Assembly: GCF_900108365.1 (NCBI RefSeq)
Contig: NZ_FNWQ01000001.1
Location: forward strand, 930,001 to 994,000
From: Chryseobacterium culicis
Lineage (GTDB): Bacteria; Bacteroidota; Bacteroidia; Flavobacteriales; Weeksellaceae
Direction: 5' to 3'
Length of the DNA: 64,000 bases
Below, piece after piece: positions 52,045-60,737 of this stretch (position 1 is its first letter; every line of letters starts with the position of its first letter). A program made the position numbers and the translations under genes. The notes under the pieces were generated by a model. It saw nothing but the letters and a program-made list of their open reading frames with translations, was not told the origin of the DNA and did not search any database.

Positions 52045-53163
52045 ATGAATTGGGAGAACATCGCCGGACAGACAAATCTGAAAAAACTTCTTAGAGAAAG
52101 CATCGCCGAAAACAGAGTGAGCCATGCCCAGCTTTTTGTAGGAAAAGAGGGATACGGAACCCTGCCTGTTGTCCTGGCCTACGCAAAAGAGATTCTTAGC
52201 CGGGAAAACGAACACGCTTCAGCCAAAGTAGAACATCTTAATCACCTGGATCTGCATTTCAGCTTTCCTGTTTTTACAGATAATAAAAATTCACTGAGCA
52301 AAAATAAGTTTGATGAGTTCAGAGAAATGATTCTGGCTTTCCCATACGCAAGTTATGATGACTGGACCGCTGTTTTAGAGTCAGAAAATAAGCAGTTATT
52401 TATTTCTGCTGATGAGATTGACGACCAGAACCAGAAGTTTTCTTTGAAAAGTTATGAAGGCGGGACCAAAATTCTGATAGTCTGGAGAGCTGATAAAATG
52501 AATATTGCAGCTTCAAACAAATTTTTGAAATTTTTGGAAGAACCGCCGGCAAAAACAGTCATTCTTTTAACGGCAGAAAGTACCAATGATATTCTTCCTA
52601 CCATTCTTTCCAGAGCACAGATTGTAGAGATTCCGAGAATCAGTGATGAAGATATTGAAAGCCACCTCAAGAAGAATTTTTCTGTTTCGGAAGAGAAAGT
52701 AAAAGAACTAGTCCACGAAGCGCAGGGAGATCTTAACCAAGCGATAAAACTGTTGAATTCCGGAGACAAAAGCAATGAATTTGAAAAGCTTTTTGTACAG
52801 TGGGTGAGGGATGCTTTTATGGTGAAAAAGAAACCGGAATATCTCAGAAGTATTATTGTCTGGGCAAGGGAAATTGCAGGCTGGAACAGGGAAAAGCAGA
52901 AAAACTTCCTGAACTACTGTTCTGAAATTTTCAGGCTTGCATTGCTTCAGAATTATCAGTCCGAAAATCTGGTCTATAAAAAAATAGATGCCAACGGATT
53001 CAACTGGGCTGGATTTTCCAAATTTATCAGCGGAGCCAATATTGAAAGTATTTTGGAGGAAATCAATACCGCAGATCTGCACCTTACCCGAAACGGGAAT
53101 CCAAAAATTGTTTGGACCGATCTCGGAATAAAGCTATCAAGGTATATTCACAAAAGCACGTAA
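52045..53163 (+). CDS. holB: DNA polymerase III subunit delta'
   Basis: Clamp-loader subunit. The 372-residue AAA+-like protein opens NWENIAGQTNLKKLLRESIAENRVSHAQLFVG as delta' and DnaX subunits do, has a degenerate nucleotide loop (GKEGYGTLPV without GKT/S), LIVWRADKMNIAASNKFLKFLEEPPAKTVILLTAES and an SRA (in place of SRC) sensor turn in ILSRAQIVEIP, then a C-terminal collar domain. No zinc-binding cysteines remain, which is usual for delta'. Has its own promoter; a terminator follows its stop. Confidence 0.92.
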   Translation: MNWENIAGQTNLKKLLRESIAENRVSHAQLFVGKEGYGTLPVVLAYAKEILSRENEHASAKVEHLNHLDLHFSFPVFTDNKNSLSKNKFDEFREMILAFPYASYDDWTAVLESENKQLFISADEIDDQNQKFSLKSYEGGTKILIVWRADKMNIAASNKFLKFLEEPPAKTVILLTAESTNDILPTILSRAQIVEIPRISDEDIESHLKKNFSVSEEKVKELVHEAQGDLNQAIKLLNSGDKSNEFEKLFVQWVRDAFMVKKKPEYLRSIIVWAREIAGWNREKQKNFLNYCSEIFRLALLQNYQSENLVYKKIDANGFNWAGFSKFISGANIESILEEINTADLHLTRNGNPKIVWTDLGIKLSRYIHKST

Positions 53164-53166
53164 AAT

Positions 53167-53192
53167 AAAATTCCGGTTACAGCCGGAATTTT
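53167..53192 (+). terminator. Terminator of the delta' subunit gene
   Basis: AAAATTCCGG (53167-53176) pairs with CCGGAATTTT (53183-53192) and more T's follow, just past the stop. Confidence 0.7.
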
Positions 53193-53420
53193 CATTTTGA
53201 GGTTATCATATTGGGGTCACATTTGCTCTTTTTTTATGTATGCGTTAATCCCAATAGGGTATAAAACTAACATTTTGTTATAGAAGTTTTTCCGAAATAT
53301 TACATGAATATGAACTTTTCTTGAAGTATATTTCATCAAAAAACGCCTTTCCTGCGCTTTTAGCATCTATTATAGAAAACGTCTTTTCTTTACGATAAAT
53401 TAAATCTATATTAAAAAATC

Positions 53421-53460
53421 AATCAATCGTTTGATTTGAATCAAAACTTGTGTACATTTG
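53421..53460 (+). promoter_or_regulatory. Promoter and candidate operator of the TetR efflux operon
   Basis: TTTG (53430-53433) and TACATTTG (53453-53460) are 19 bases apart, the textbook -33/-7 spacing for Bacteroidota. Two overlapping palindromes cover the -33 region: AATCAA-N4-TTGATT (53421-53436) and TTTGAT-N4-ATCAAA (53430-53445). They would suit autorepression by the TetR-like protein coded next. Confidence 0.6.
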
Positions 53461-53471
53461 CGCCCTGAAAA

Positions 53472-54110
53472 ATGAACACTAACATGATTTCAAAAGAAGA
53501 AAATATATTATTTGCAGCCGAGAAGCTTTTTGCCGAAAAGGGGTTTGAAGGAACTTCCACACGGGAAATAGCAAAGGAAGCTAATGTAAATATCTCTATG
53601 ATCTCATATTACTTTGGCTCTAAAGAAAAACTTTATGAGAAATTAGTGGAATACAGAATGAATGAAGGTCAGTTTTTCTCAAAAGACCTTTTGGGAAGAA
53701 CCGATATCAACGAATGGCAGAAGATTGAAAAAGTAATTGATCAGTTTTCTAACAAGATTCGGACTCAAAAATGCTTTTACAGGATTATGCAGAGAGAGCA
53801 GCTGCATACTCAGAATCCTCAGATTGTAGCATTTTTGAAGCAGATTAAAATGGGATTTCTTTCCATGTACTCCCAAATATTGGAAAGCGGTCTTAAGAAT
53901 GGAATTTTTACCAAAAACCCACCCATTTATCTGCTTCATTCCACAGTAAGCGGAACTTTATTCTATGCTTTCAATGCGAAAGAAATGTATAAAGAATTCC
54001 TGAAGGAAACGGAAGATGAAGAGGCCTTTGATGAAAGATACTATACAGAACTTAATAAACACATTAAATATTTACTAAAAGACCTTTTAGGTTATGAAGA
54101 GAATAAATAA
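53472..54110 (+). CDS. TetR/AcrR-family repressor
   Basis: A 212-residue regulator. The N-terminal helix-turn-helix is ENILFAAEKLFAEKGFEGTSTREIAKEANVNISMISYYFGSKEKLYEKLV, with the recognition helix around 38-50; the C-terminal helical part binds an unknown ligand. It heads an operon with tolC-, emrA- and emrB-like genes and overlaps the tolC start by 17 bases. By analogy it represses this operon until an inducer (often the pump's substrate) binds; palindromes upstream support this. A start at the internal ATG 53484 is also possible. Confidence 0.92.
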   Translation: MNTNMISKEENILFAAEKLFAEKGFEGTSTREIAKEANVNISMISYYFGSKEKLYEKLVEYRMNEGQFFSKDLLGRTDINEWQKIEKVIDQFSNKIRTQKCFYRIMQREQLHTQNPQIVAFLKQIKMGFLSMYSQILESGLKNGIFTKNPPIYLLHSTVSGTLFYAFNAKEMYKEFLKETEDEEAFDERYYTELNKHIKYLLKDLLGYEENK

Positions 54111-55410
54111 CTCAGTGATTGCATTATCACTATTCGTAGGAATAGCAAATGCAAATGCTCAGGAGAAAAAAACACTTTCTCTTGACGAAGCTGTGCAGCT
54201 GGGAATCCAGAACAGCAAGAATCTCAAGATCGATGCAGCCAAGATCGAAGAGGCTACAGCTGATCTTTTGGAAGCGAAGAACAGACAGTTACCGGAGCTT
54301 AAAGTATCTGGAAGCTATATGTACCTTCCTATAAAACCGAATATTGATATCAAACTTCCGGGTCTTTCAGGCGGGGCAGGAGGTCCGGAAGTGCACCAGG
54401 TTCTTTATGGTTCAGCTAATCTTAGTGTTCCCATCTACAGTGGCGGAAGAATCAAGTATGGCATTCAATCTGCAAAATATCTGGTTGAAGCCTCCAAGTT
54501 AAGCACTGAAAACGATAAAATTGCAATTGCCTACAATGTCGCTCAGGCTTATAATAACTTATTCAAAGCGAATCAGTCTATCAAAGTTTTTGAAGAAAAT
54601 CTTGCTGCATCTCAAAAAAGAGATGAGACGTTTCTTAAGATGGAAAACAATGGTCTGATCGCAAGAAATGACAGATTAAAAGCTAATCTTCAGACTTCAA
54701 ATATTGAACTTCAGCTGTTGGAAGCTAAGAACAACTACAATATTGCCAATATCAATATGGATCTTTTGTTAGGCCTTCCTGAAACTACAGAACTGGAAGT
54801 GGATGAAAACTATATTGAAGAAGGATCAGACGTGAAGCCCGTTGATTTTTATGTTAATGAAGCCAGAGAAAACCGGAAGGACTTACAGGCTTTGGCTCAA
54901 CAGAGAAAAGCGGCAGAACTGGGATCAAAAGCGGCAAAAGCAGAAAACCTTCCTTCCATAGCATTTACGGGAGGATATGTAGCCGCAGATATTCCTAAGT
55001 TTCTTACCGTATACAATGCCATCAACGTAGGTATCGGGGTTTCTTATAATCTGTCAAACCTTTGGAAGGAAAATTCTTCATTGAGACAATCGCAGGCGAG
55101 AGAGAAACAGCTTGCTGCTACCGATGAATTATTGAATGACAATATTAAGCTTGACGTTAACAGAGAATACCAGAACACAGACTATTCAAAAAAGAGAATT
55201 GCTGTTTTCGAAAAATCTGCCGAGCAGGCTAATGAAAATTACAGAATTACAAAAAATAAGTACGACAACGGTCTTGCAACTATGACAGAACTATTGGATG
55301 CAGATGCAGCACAGATCGCAGCTAACGTTGGCGTGATCAATGCTAAGGCAGATGCAGCACTGGCATACAGAAAATTATTACAGACAACAGGAACTTTAAC
55401 AATTAAATAA
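54094..55410 (+). CDS. TolC-family outer membrane efflux channel
   Basis: A 438-residue outer-membrane factor with signal peptide (VGIANANAQ, about residue 23). The typical start LSLDEAVQLGIQNSKNLKIDAAKIEEATADLLEAKNRQLPELKVSGSY, two repeats each of a beta-strand pair and long coiled-coil helices, and NRKDLQALAQQRKAAELGSKAAKAENLP in the second repeat fit TolC/OprM channels. It gives the tripartite pump its exit duct. Its ATG lies inside the end of the TetR gene. Confidence 0.94.
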   Translation: MKRINNSVIALSLFVGIANANAQEKKTLSLDEAVQLGIQNSKNLKIDAAKIEEATADLLEAKNRQLPELKVSGSYMYLPIKPNIDIKLPGLSGGAGGPEVHQVLYGSANLSVPIYSGGRIKYGIQSAKYLVEASKLSTENDKIAIAYNVAQAYNNLFKANQSIKVFEENLAASQKRDETFLKMENNGLIARNDRLKANLQTSNIELQLLEAKNNYNIANINMDLLLGLPETTELEVDENYIEEGSDVKPVDFYVNEARENRKDLQALAQQRKAAELGSKAAKAENLPSIAFTGGYVAADIPKFLTVYNAINVGIGVSYNLSNLWKENSSLRQSQAREKQLAATDELLNDNIKLDVNREYQNTDYSKKRIAVFEKSAEQANENYRITKNKYDNGLATMTELLDADAAQIAANVGVINAKADAALAYRKLLQTTGTLTIK

Positions 55411-55426
55411 TCAGATCGAAACCAAA

Positions 55427-56530
55427 ATGGAAAATAATAATACACAGGCAGCTGAACCTAAAAAGAAAAAAAGTTTAGTTTTCCCTATCATTTTAGCGGC
55501 AGTAGTAATCGGAGGAGGTATCTACGGTTACAGAGCCTTTACTTACGGACAGTACCATGAAGAGACTGACGATGCCCAGATTGCTTCCAATATGGCACCG
55601 GTAATTTCTAAAGTATCAGGCTATGTAGCTCAGGTAAAAGTAAAAGACAACCAGTTTGTAAAAAAAGGAGATACCCTGGTGATTTTGGATAACAGAGATC
55701 AGAAAATGGCTCTTGAACAGGCTCAGGCGGCATTATCTACAGCCAGAAGCAATATTTCAAATGCAGAAGCTACTACAACTGCTACTTCAAAAAATATCGG
55801 TTCTTCGGAAGCAGCGGTAGTTACGGCTAATGCTCAGATAGAAGCAGCAAAAGTAAATGTATGGAAAACTTCTCAGGATTTGAAAAGATATGCGAATCTT
55901 GTAAAAGACCATTCTATTACAGAACAGCAGTATGAGCAGGCTTTGGCTGCGAAACAATCAGCAGACAGACAACTGCAGGTTTTAGTAGATCAGAGAAATC
56001 AAATTGCTCAGCAGACTCATATTGCCTCTTCCCAAACGGCTGCAAGCTCACAACAAATCAGTGTGGCAGGATCCGTAGCTAAACAAAGAGAAGTAGATGT
56101 AGAAAATGCAAAACTGAACTTGTCATACACCGTAATTCTTGCACCTGAAGACGGCTACGTAGGAAAAGTACCTACACAGGCCGGTCAGTACCTGCAGGCT
56201 GGCGCACAGTTGTTTGCTCTGGTTAAAAACGACCAGAAATGGGTAGTTGCTAACTTTAAGGAAACACAGGTAGATAAAATGGTAGAAGGCCAGAAAGTGA
56301 AAATTGAGATTGATGCTTTTCCTGATCAGGAATTTGAAGGAGTGGTAAGCTCATTCTCTCCGGCTACAGGAGCTACTTTCTCTATCCTTCCTCCGGATAA
56401 TGCGAGTGGTAACTTCGTAAAAGTAGTTCAGAGACTTCCTGTAAAAATTGATTTTGTAAATCTTGACAAAAATATTGCAAAAAGACTGAGAACAGGAATG
56501 AACGTGAAAGCAGAGGTTGCTTTGAAATAA
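55427..56530 (+). CDS. Membrane fusion protein (EmrA/HlyD-like)
   Basis: A 367-residue periplasmic adaptor with one N-terminal membrane helix (about 16-36), then TDDAQIASNMAPVISKVSGYVAQVKVKDNQFVKKGDTLVILDNRD, a biotinyl-lipoyl half-motif typical of EmrA, a long coiled-coil hairpin (about 95-205), and a second lipoyl half plus beta barrel (LAPEDGYVGKVPTQAGQYL, VVANFKETQVDKMVEGQKVKIEIDAFP). It would link EmrB to the TolC channel. It is 16 bases after the TolC gene. Confidence 0.94.
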   Translation: MENNNTQAAEPKKKKSLVFPIILAAVVIGGGIYGYRAFTYGQYHEETDDAQIASNMAPVISKVSGYVAQVKVKDNQFVKKGDTLVILDNRDQKMALEQAQAALSTARSNISNAEATTTATSKNIGSSEAAVVTANAQIEAAKVNVWKTSQDLKRYANLVKDHSITEQQYEQALAAKQSADRQLQVLVDQRNQIAQQTHIASSQTAASSQQISVAGSVAKQREVDVENAKLNLSYTVILAPEDGYVGKVPTQAGQYLQAGAQLFALVKNDQKWVVANFKETQVDKMVEGQKVKIEIDAFPDQEFEGVVSSFSPATGATFSILPPDNASGNFVKVVQRLPVKIDFVNLDKNIAKRLRTGMNVKAEVALK

Positions 56531-56671
56531 CATGTAAAACTGTTAAAAATCAATGAACATGGTTTTGTCGTAATGAATCTGTTTTTCGGTCATTAAAATA
56601 GACCGCTTTACAGTTAAAGATTCCCTTGAGAAGCAAAATTAACCATTGATTTTTTACATCAAAAATAACTT

Positions 56672-58249
56672 ATGCAAGATTCATTAGTAGAATATGGAGC
56701 GCGAAGAGTGATCATTACGATTACTGCTATCCTTTGTGCCCTTCTTGAAATTGTAGACTCCACGATTGTCAATGTTGCCTTGAATGAAATGAAGGGAAAT
56801 CTTGGAGCTACACTTTCAGAAGTAGGGTGGGTGATTACAGCGTACGCCATCGGGAACGTTATTATTGTTCCGATGACGAGCTGGCTTTCACAGCAGTTTG
56901 GACGTAGAAATTACTTTGCGGCATCCATCATTATATTCACCGTATTTTCATTTTTATGTGGAAATGCCACCAATATCTGGGAGCTCGTGTTCTTCAGATT
57001 GATGCAGGGAATCGGGGGAGGAGCCTTATTGGTAACTTCACAGACGATTATTACGGAATCTTATCCGATTGAAAAAAGAAGTATGGCTCAGGCTATTTAT
57101 GGTCTGGGAGTAATTATCGGGCCTACACTAGGCCCGCCTCTTGGAGGATATATCGTAGATAACTTCAGCTGGCCGTACATTTTCTATATTAATATTCCGA
57201 TTGGGATTGCAGCCACTTTGATGACCCTGCAGTTTGTAAGAAGTCCGAAATATGCTGAAAAACGTAAAGCTTCAGATGTTGACTGGGTCGGGATCGGTCT
57301 ACTGGCCGTGACGGTAGGTTCATTACAGTTCATTCTGGAAAGAGGACATGAAGAAGACTGGTTTGAAAGCGGAATGATTGTAGCCTTTACAATAGCTGCT
57401 GTTTTAGGATTCATCTTATTCCTCTGGAGGGAACTTACCTTTAAATACCCGATTGTTGAGCTAAGAGTACTTAAAAACAGCAACCTTAGAATCGGAACAA
57501 TGATGTCGTTCGTACTCGGATTCGGGCTTTATGGTTCCACATTTATTGTTCCTCTTTACACCCAGAGTATTTTAGGATGGACGGCACTTCAGTCTGGAGC
57601 ACTGATGATTCCTGCAGCATTAACAACAGCTTTCATGATGCCAATTATCGGAAGACTGCTGGCAAAAGGGGCAAAGCAGCAGATTTTGGTTTCTTTAGGA
57701 CTATTCATCTTCTTTGTCTACAGTTTCTGGGGATACAAAATTCTGACACCGGATACCAGCAAAGATGCCTTTTTCTGGATGCTGATTGTAAGGGGAGCAG
57801 GTTTGGGATTATTGTTTATTCCCATCACATCCTTATCATTAAGTACATTAAAAGGCCAGGAAATTGGTCAGGGAGCAGCCTTCACAGGAATGATGAGACA
57901 GCTGGGAGGATCTTTCGGGATTGCAGCCATTACCACTTTTATTGCCAATGCGGGTCAGAAATACAGGAATAACCTTATTTCTCATCTGGACGAGAACAGT
58001 TTTGATGTTCAGCAAAGGCTTGCTGCTCTTAAAGCCAGTTTCGTAGCGAAAGGAATGACACCTGACGCCGCAATGAATGCCGCTTATAAGATGCTTGATC
58101 TGTCCGTAACCAAACAGGCAACGGTATTATCCTATATGGATGTATTTCTTTACCTTGGAATCGTATTCCTGATATGTATTCCGTTTATCTTACTCGTAAA
58201 AGAAAGAAAGAGCAAAGAAAAAATAGATTTGAGTGAAGCCATGCACTAA
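56672..58249 (+). CDS. EmrB/DHA2-type MFS drug exporter
   Basis: A 525-residue major facilitator with 14 helices. The DHA2 motifs are visible: ALLEIVDSTIVNVALNEMKGNLGATLSEVGWVITAYAIGNVIIVPMTSWLSQQFGRRNYF (motif D1 and A), GPTLGPPLGGYIVDNFSWPYIFYINIPIG (motif C and adjacent), and the Gly-rich GMMRQLGGSFGIAAITTF. With the adaptor and TolC gene it forms an EmrAB-TolC-like proton-driven pump for lipophilic toxins. A 141-base spacer separates it from emrA, without a terminator. Confidence 0.95.
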   Translation: MQDSLVEYGARRVIITITAILCALLEIVDSTIVNVALNEMKGNLGATLSEVGWVITAYAIGNVIIVPMTSWLSQQFGRRNYFAASIIIFTVFSFLCGNATNIWELVFFRLMQGIGGGALLVTSQTIITESYPIEKRSMAQAIYGLGVIIGPTLGPPLGGYIVDNFSWPYIFYINIPIGIAATLMTLQFVRSPKYAEKRKASDVDWVGIGLLAVTVGSLQFILERGHEEDWFESGMIVAFTIAAVLGFILFLWRELTFKYPIVELRVLKNSNLRIGTMMSFVLGFGLYGSTFIVPLYTQSILGWTALQSGALMIPAALTTAFMMPIIGRLLAKGAKQQILVSLGLFIFFVYSFWGYKILTPDTSKDAFFWMLIVRGAGLGLLFIPITSLSLSTLKGQEIGQGAAFTGMMRQLGGSFGIAAITTFIANAGQKYRNNLISHLDENSFDVQQRLAALKASFVAKGMTPDAAMNAAYKMLDLSVTKQATVLSYMDVFLYLGIVFLICIPFILLVKERKSKEKIDLSEAMH

Positions 58250-58263
58250 TACATTTTAATGAT

Positions 58264-58296
58264 AAAAAAACCTCCGAAATTTCCGGAGGTTTTTTT
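58264..58296 (+). terminator. Terminator of the efflux operon
   Basis: AAAAAAACCTCCG (58264-58276) pairs with CGGAGGTTTTTTT (58284-58296) and a T-run follows, 14 bases past the emrB-like stop. Confidence 0.85.
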
Positions 58297-58386
58297 TATG
58301 CTGCTCTGTTGAAAAGCAATAATGTACAATAGGTAAACTTCAATGAAAAATAATATCACCTGTTGGAGAGTTTATTTATTTTTTTC

Positions 58387-58394
58387 TAGCTTTG
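58387..58394 (+). promoter_or_regulatory. -7 promoter box of the gene at 58430
   Basis: TAGCTTTG matches TAnnTTTG. It lies after the ATG at 58343 and before ATG 58430, so it favours the second start. Confidence 0.45.
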
Positions 58395-58429
58395 TTTTAC
58401 AACGTTACAACACTAATAACTTATTAAAT

Positions 58430-59026
58430 ATGAATCAGATCCAACTGCCTGACACTTACGCGGCATTATCAGACTTCAGAAAAAATGATGTCTATCTTCC
58501 TGAAATGAACCAGGCGCAGATTATTGCAGATTTCTTTCCCGGAACTTTTACAGAGCTTACCCAGCGCCTTTCGGATATTACAGGAGCTTTCTACGGAGGT
58601 ATGCTTAAACAGATCGGAAAACTATACGGAGCAGATGCTATTGAAGAGGTTTCCCGCACATTTATGTATGATTTGGGCTCAAGAATGGCATTAAAGAATC
58701 TGGAAGCAAAACCTCATTTGCAGCCCGGAATTCCAGCGGTTGCAAAAATATTGATAGGAGCTGTTTTTACATCCAGTCCGGAATACAGCTTTGAATTCAA
58801 AGCATTAAATGATCATCAGTGCGAATTGCTCATTAAAGGAACAGACCGTTACCACAAAATCACCAATAGCCTGCAGATTGCCGGCCTGCTGAAATGGCCG
58901 GTCATAAAACCTTTTATACAAGGCGTTTGCGATACTATGGGACTGGATGTTTTACTTAATATAAAAGTACTGAGGCTTGATCCGGATAGTTCCTGCAGCT
59001 ATCACGTGGCTATCTCAGAAAAATAG
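58430..59026 (+). CDS. Conserved-looking protein of unknown function
   Basis: A 198-residue protein, probably cytoplasmic, without signal peptide. It has a helix-rich N-terminal half (NQAQIIADFFPGTFTELTQRLSDITGAFYGGMLKQIGKLYGADAIEEVSRTFMYDLGSRMALKNLEAKP) and a C-terminal alpha/beta half with YSFEFKALNDHQCELLIKGTDRY and two cysteines at SLQIAGLLKW..GVCDTMG and DSSCSYHVAI. The shape recalls small ligand-binding or hydrolase-like families of unknown activity, but I cannot name one. The start at 58430 follows a promoter box; the ATG at 58343 is upstream of it. It has its own terminator and no evident partner. Confidence 0.7.
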   Translation: MNQIQLPDTYAALSDFRKNDVYLPEMNQAQIIADFFPGTFTELTQRLSDITGAFYGGMLKQIGKLYGADAIEEVSRTFMYDLGSRMALKNLEAKPHLQPGIPAVAKILIGAVFTSSPEYSFEFKALNDHQCELLIKGTDRYHKITNSLQIAGLLKWPVIKPFIQGVCDTMGLDVLLNIKVLRLDPDSSCSYHVAISEK

Positions 59027-59040
59027 TAATAAATGATAGT

Positions 59041-59064
59041 AAAAGCGGACTTTAGTCCGCTTTT
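59041..59064 (+). terminator. Terminator of the gene at 58430
   Basis: AAAAGCGGAC (59041-59050) pairs with GTCCGCTTTT (59055-59064) over a 4-base loop, followed by T's. Confidence 0.8.
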
Positions 59065-59269
59065 TTGTTTAAATGATTGCCTGTGCATACAGCATCCCGC
59101 AGATTCTGCAGATCTTAATCTTGTCAAAAAAATTATAATCAGAGCGAAAAGAAATCAATTGGGAATGGGCTTTAGCCTATTCACAAAAGAACATAGCCAA
59201 AGCGTAAAATATTAAAATAATAAGCTCCAGCTCTCCAACCTTCGGACACCGAATTCTTCAATTCCGAAA

Positions 59270-60286
59270 TTACTGTTGAATCTGCTTTATCCACTCAATA
59301 CCACTTACATCAATCAGTTTCAGAAAATGAATTTCGTTTTTCATTACAATATCATTAATATTCAGGGTTATATCCGCTTTGGCTCCCAATGGAATTATCA
59401 AGCTGTGTTTCCCCGGTTTTACTTTGGCGACATAGTGATTTTTTATCATTTCTTCAGACATCCCAGCCAGTTCTTTATGATCCAGCTCTTTTAAAATCTT
59501 TCCGTCTTTATCCAGAATATGAATGCCTATCAGGAAGGAACCGTACACATCAGCACCTTCTGTTCTGAACACTTGAAATTTCAGATCCGAATTGTTACGG
59601 GACATGTTGGCAATTTCAAGTTTTGGTTTTACCGATTTATTATGAAGCGGTCCCCATACACCACCATGGAAATATTGATTGGTAAAAATCGTTAAAGCAA
59701 ACAGAATAAGTGAACCTGTCAATACAAAGATCTTGGGATTGGGATAAGGAAAATTTCCGGAACCCATCCATTGAAACCATTTTTTTCGGGTGAAATTTTT
59801 ATTGCTTTTCATAAAATAATGATCCAGAGAATACGTGCCGCTTCCTGTAAGAAAAAGCACAAATCCGCCTGTAATTCCCAACACACCTATCTGCCATTCA
59901 TCAAGGCAGGTTGTTCCCAGCCAGCCGGAACCCAATAAAATTCCAAGAGCCAGGCTGAAAACTCCAATACTCATTACTCTTGTAAAGAGTCCGAGAATAA
60001 TGAAAAGACCAACAATCGCTTCGATGATAGTGAAGACCATCATAGATCTTTGTAGTGCGTCAGGATGAGTCACCAGATATTCAATAACGGGTTTTATTCC
60101 GAGAGCATTGGGTAAAAAATGATTGAATTTCTCCCCGATGTATCCCTGTTCGTCGGGAATAAGTTTGTTTTCCAGCACAAGCCGGCGCCAGAAGGCTGAA
60201 AAGTAAGTCCATCCGATGACCATGCGGAAGGATAAAGTATAGAGTCCGGCCAGTTCCGAAGACTGGCTTTTTATGGTAGTTTTCAT
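59270..60286 (-). CDS. DoxD-DoxA fusion (thiosulfate:quinone oxidoreductase type)
   Basis: A 338-residue membrane protein. Residues 1-165 are the DoxD-like membrane part with four helices and a FRMVIGWTYFSAFWRR start; after a further helix (about 190-210) the C-terminal 110 residues form a DoxA-like beta domain outside the membrane (FLIGIHILDKDGKILKELDHKELAGMSEEMIKNHYVAKVKPGKHSLIIPLGAKADITLNI). In Acidianus the two are separate subunits of thiosulfate:quinone oxidoreductase; fused forms are known in Bacteroidota. True substrate here is unproven. Third gene of a minus-strand unit with a small exported protein and an alpha/beta hydrolase. Confidence 0.85.
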   Translation of the reverse strand: MKTTIKSQSSELAGLYTLSFRMVIGWTYFSAFWRRLVLENKLIPDEQGYIGEKFNHFLPNALGIKPVIEYLVTHPDALQRSMMVFTIIEAIVGLFIILGLFTRVMSIGVFSLALGILLGSGWLGTTCLDEWQIGVLGITGGFVLFLTGSGTYSLDHYFMKSNKNFTRKKWFQWMGSGNFPYPNPKIFVLTGSLILFALTIFTNQYFHGGVWGPLHNKSVKPKLEIANMSRNNSDLKFQVFRTEGADVYGSFLIGIHILDKDGKILKELDHKELAGMSEEMIKNHYVAKVKPGKHSLIIPLGAKADITLNINDIVMKNEIHFLKLIDVSGIEWIKQIQQ

Positions 60287-60342
60287 TGAAAGTTAATATT
60301 GTATTGTAAAAAACTGATTTTTATAACCTGACTTAAAAAAGG

Positions 60343-60720
60343 TTAAACAAGGTTAAGCTTCAGTCTTTTAAACAGAATATATTTTGGAGGGCTGCTGCCT
60401 GTAGAATGCCCTGAATAATCATTGAAAACAATTTTTTTTTCAAAAGAATTTTTCGTGACTGAATAAAATCCCGGAAAATAATTTTTCTCTAGTTTCTGAA
60501 CTTTATTTTTTGAAGCCGAAATTTCTGAAGAGACAGAAGCTGTATCACAGCTTGTTGTGAGTGATGAGGTCGTTTTTACCTTATTCAGACCGCTGATATA
60601 TTGAATATCAAAAATATCAAGCACATTTCTTTTTACAGGACATGGAGATAAAGAAAACAACAGAATAAGCATCGTAATGATGGCTTTAAATGTTTTCGTA
60701 TGGACTCCTGCAATGGGCAT
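60343..60720 (-). CDS. Small exported protein of unknown function
   Basis: A 125-residue protein with one hydrophobic N-terminal stretch (FKAIITMLILLFSLSPCPV, about 11-29), suited to export or anchoring, and a Ser/Lys-rich mature part with no motif I know. A CPVKRN turn follows the hydrophobic stretch, a pattern I have seen in small Bacteroidota proteins next to membrane systems. It lies 17 bases after the alpha/beta hydrolase gene and 56 before the DoxD-DoxA gene on the same strand, so is likely co-transcribed. Function unknown. Confidence 0.6.
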   Translation of the reverse strand: MPIAGVHTKTFKAIITMLILLFSLSPCPVKRNVLDIFDIQYISGLNKVKTTSSLTTSCDTASVSSEISASKNKVQKLEKNYFPGFYSVTKNSFEKKIVFNDYSGHSTGSSPPKYILFKRLKLNLV

Positions 60721-60737
60721 AATTACAAATCTACACT

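Larger units (their letters stand above)
53164..53471. other. Spacer between the delta' and TetR genes
   Basis: About 300 bases holding the delta' terminator at the left and the TetR promoter and palindromes at the right. The middle (53200-53400) has no gene, box or strong hairpin that I can support. Confidence 0.4.
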
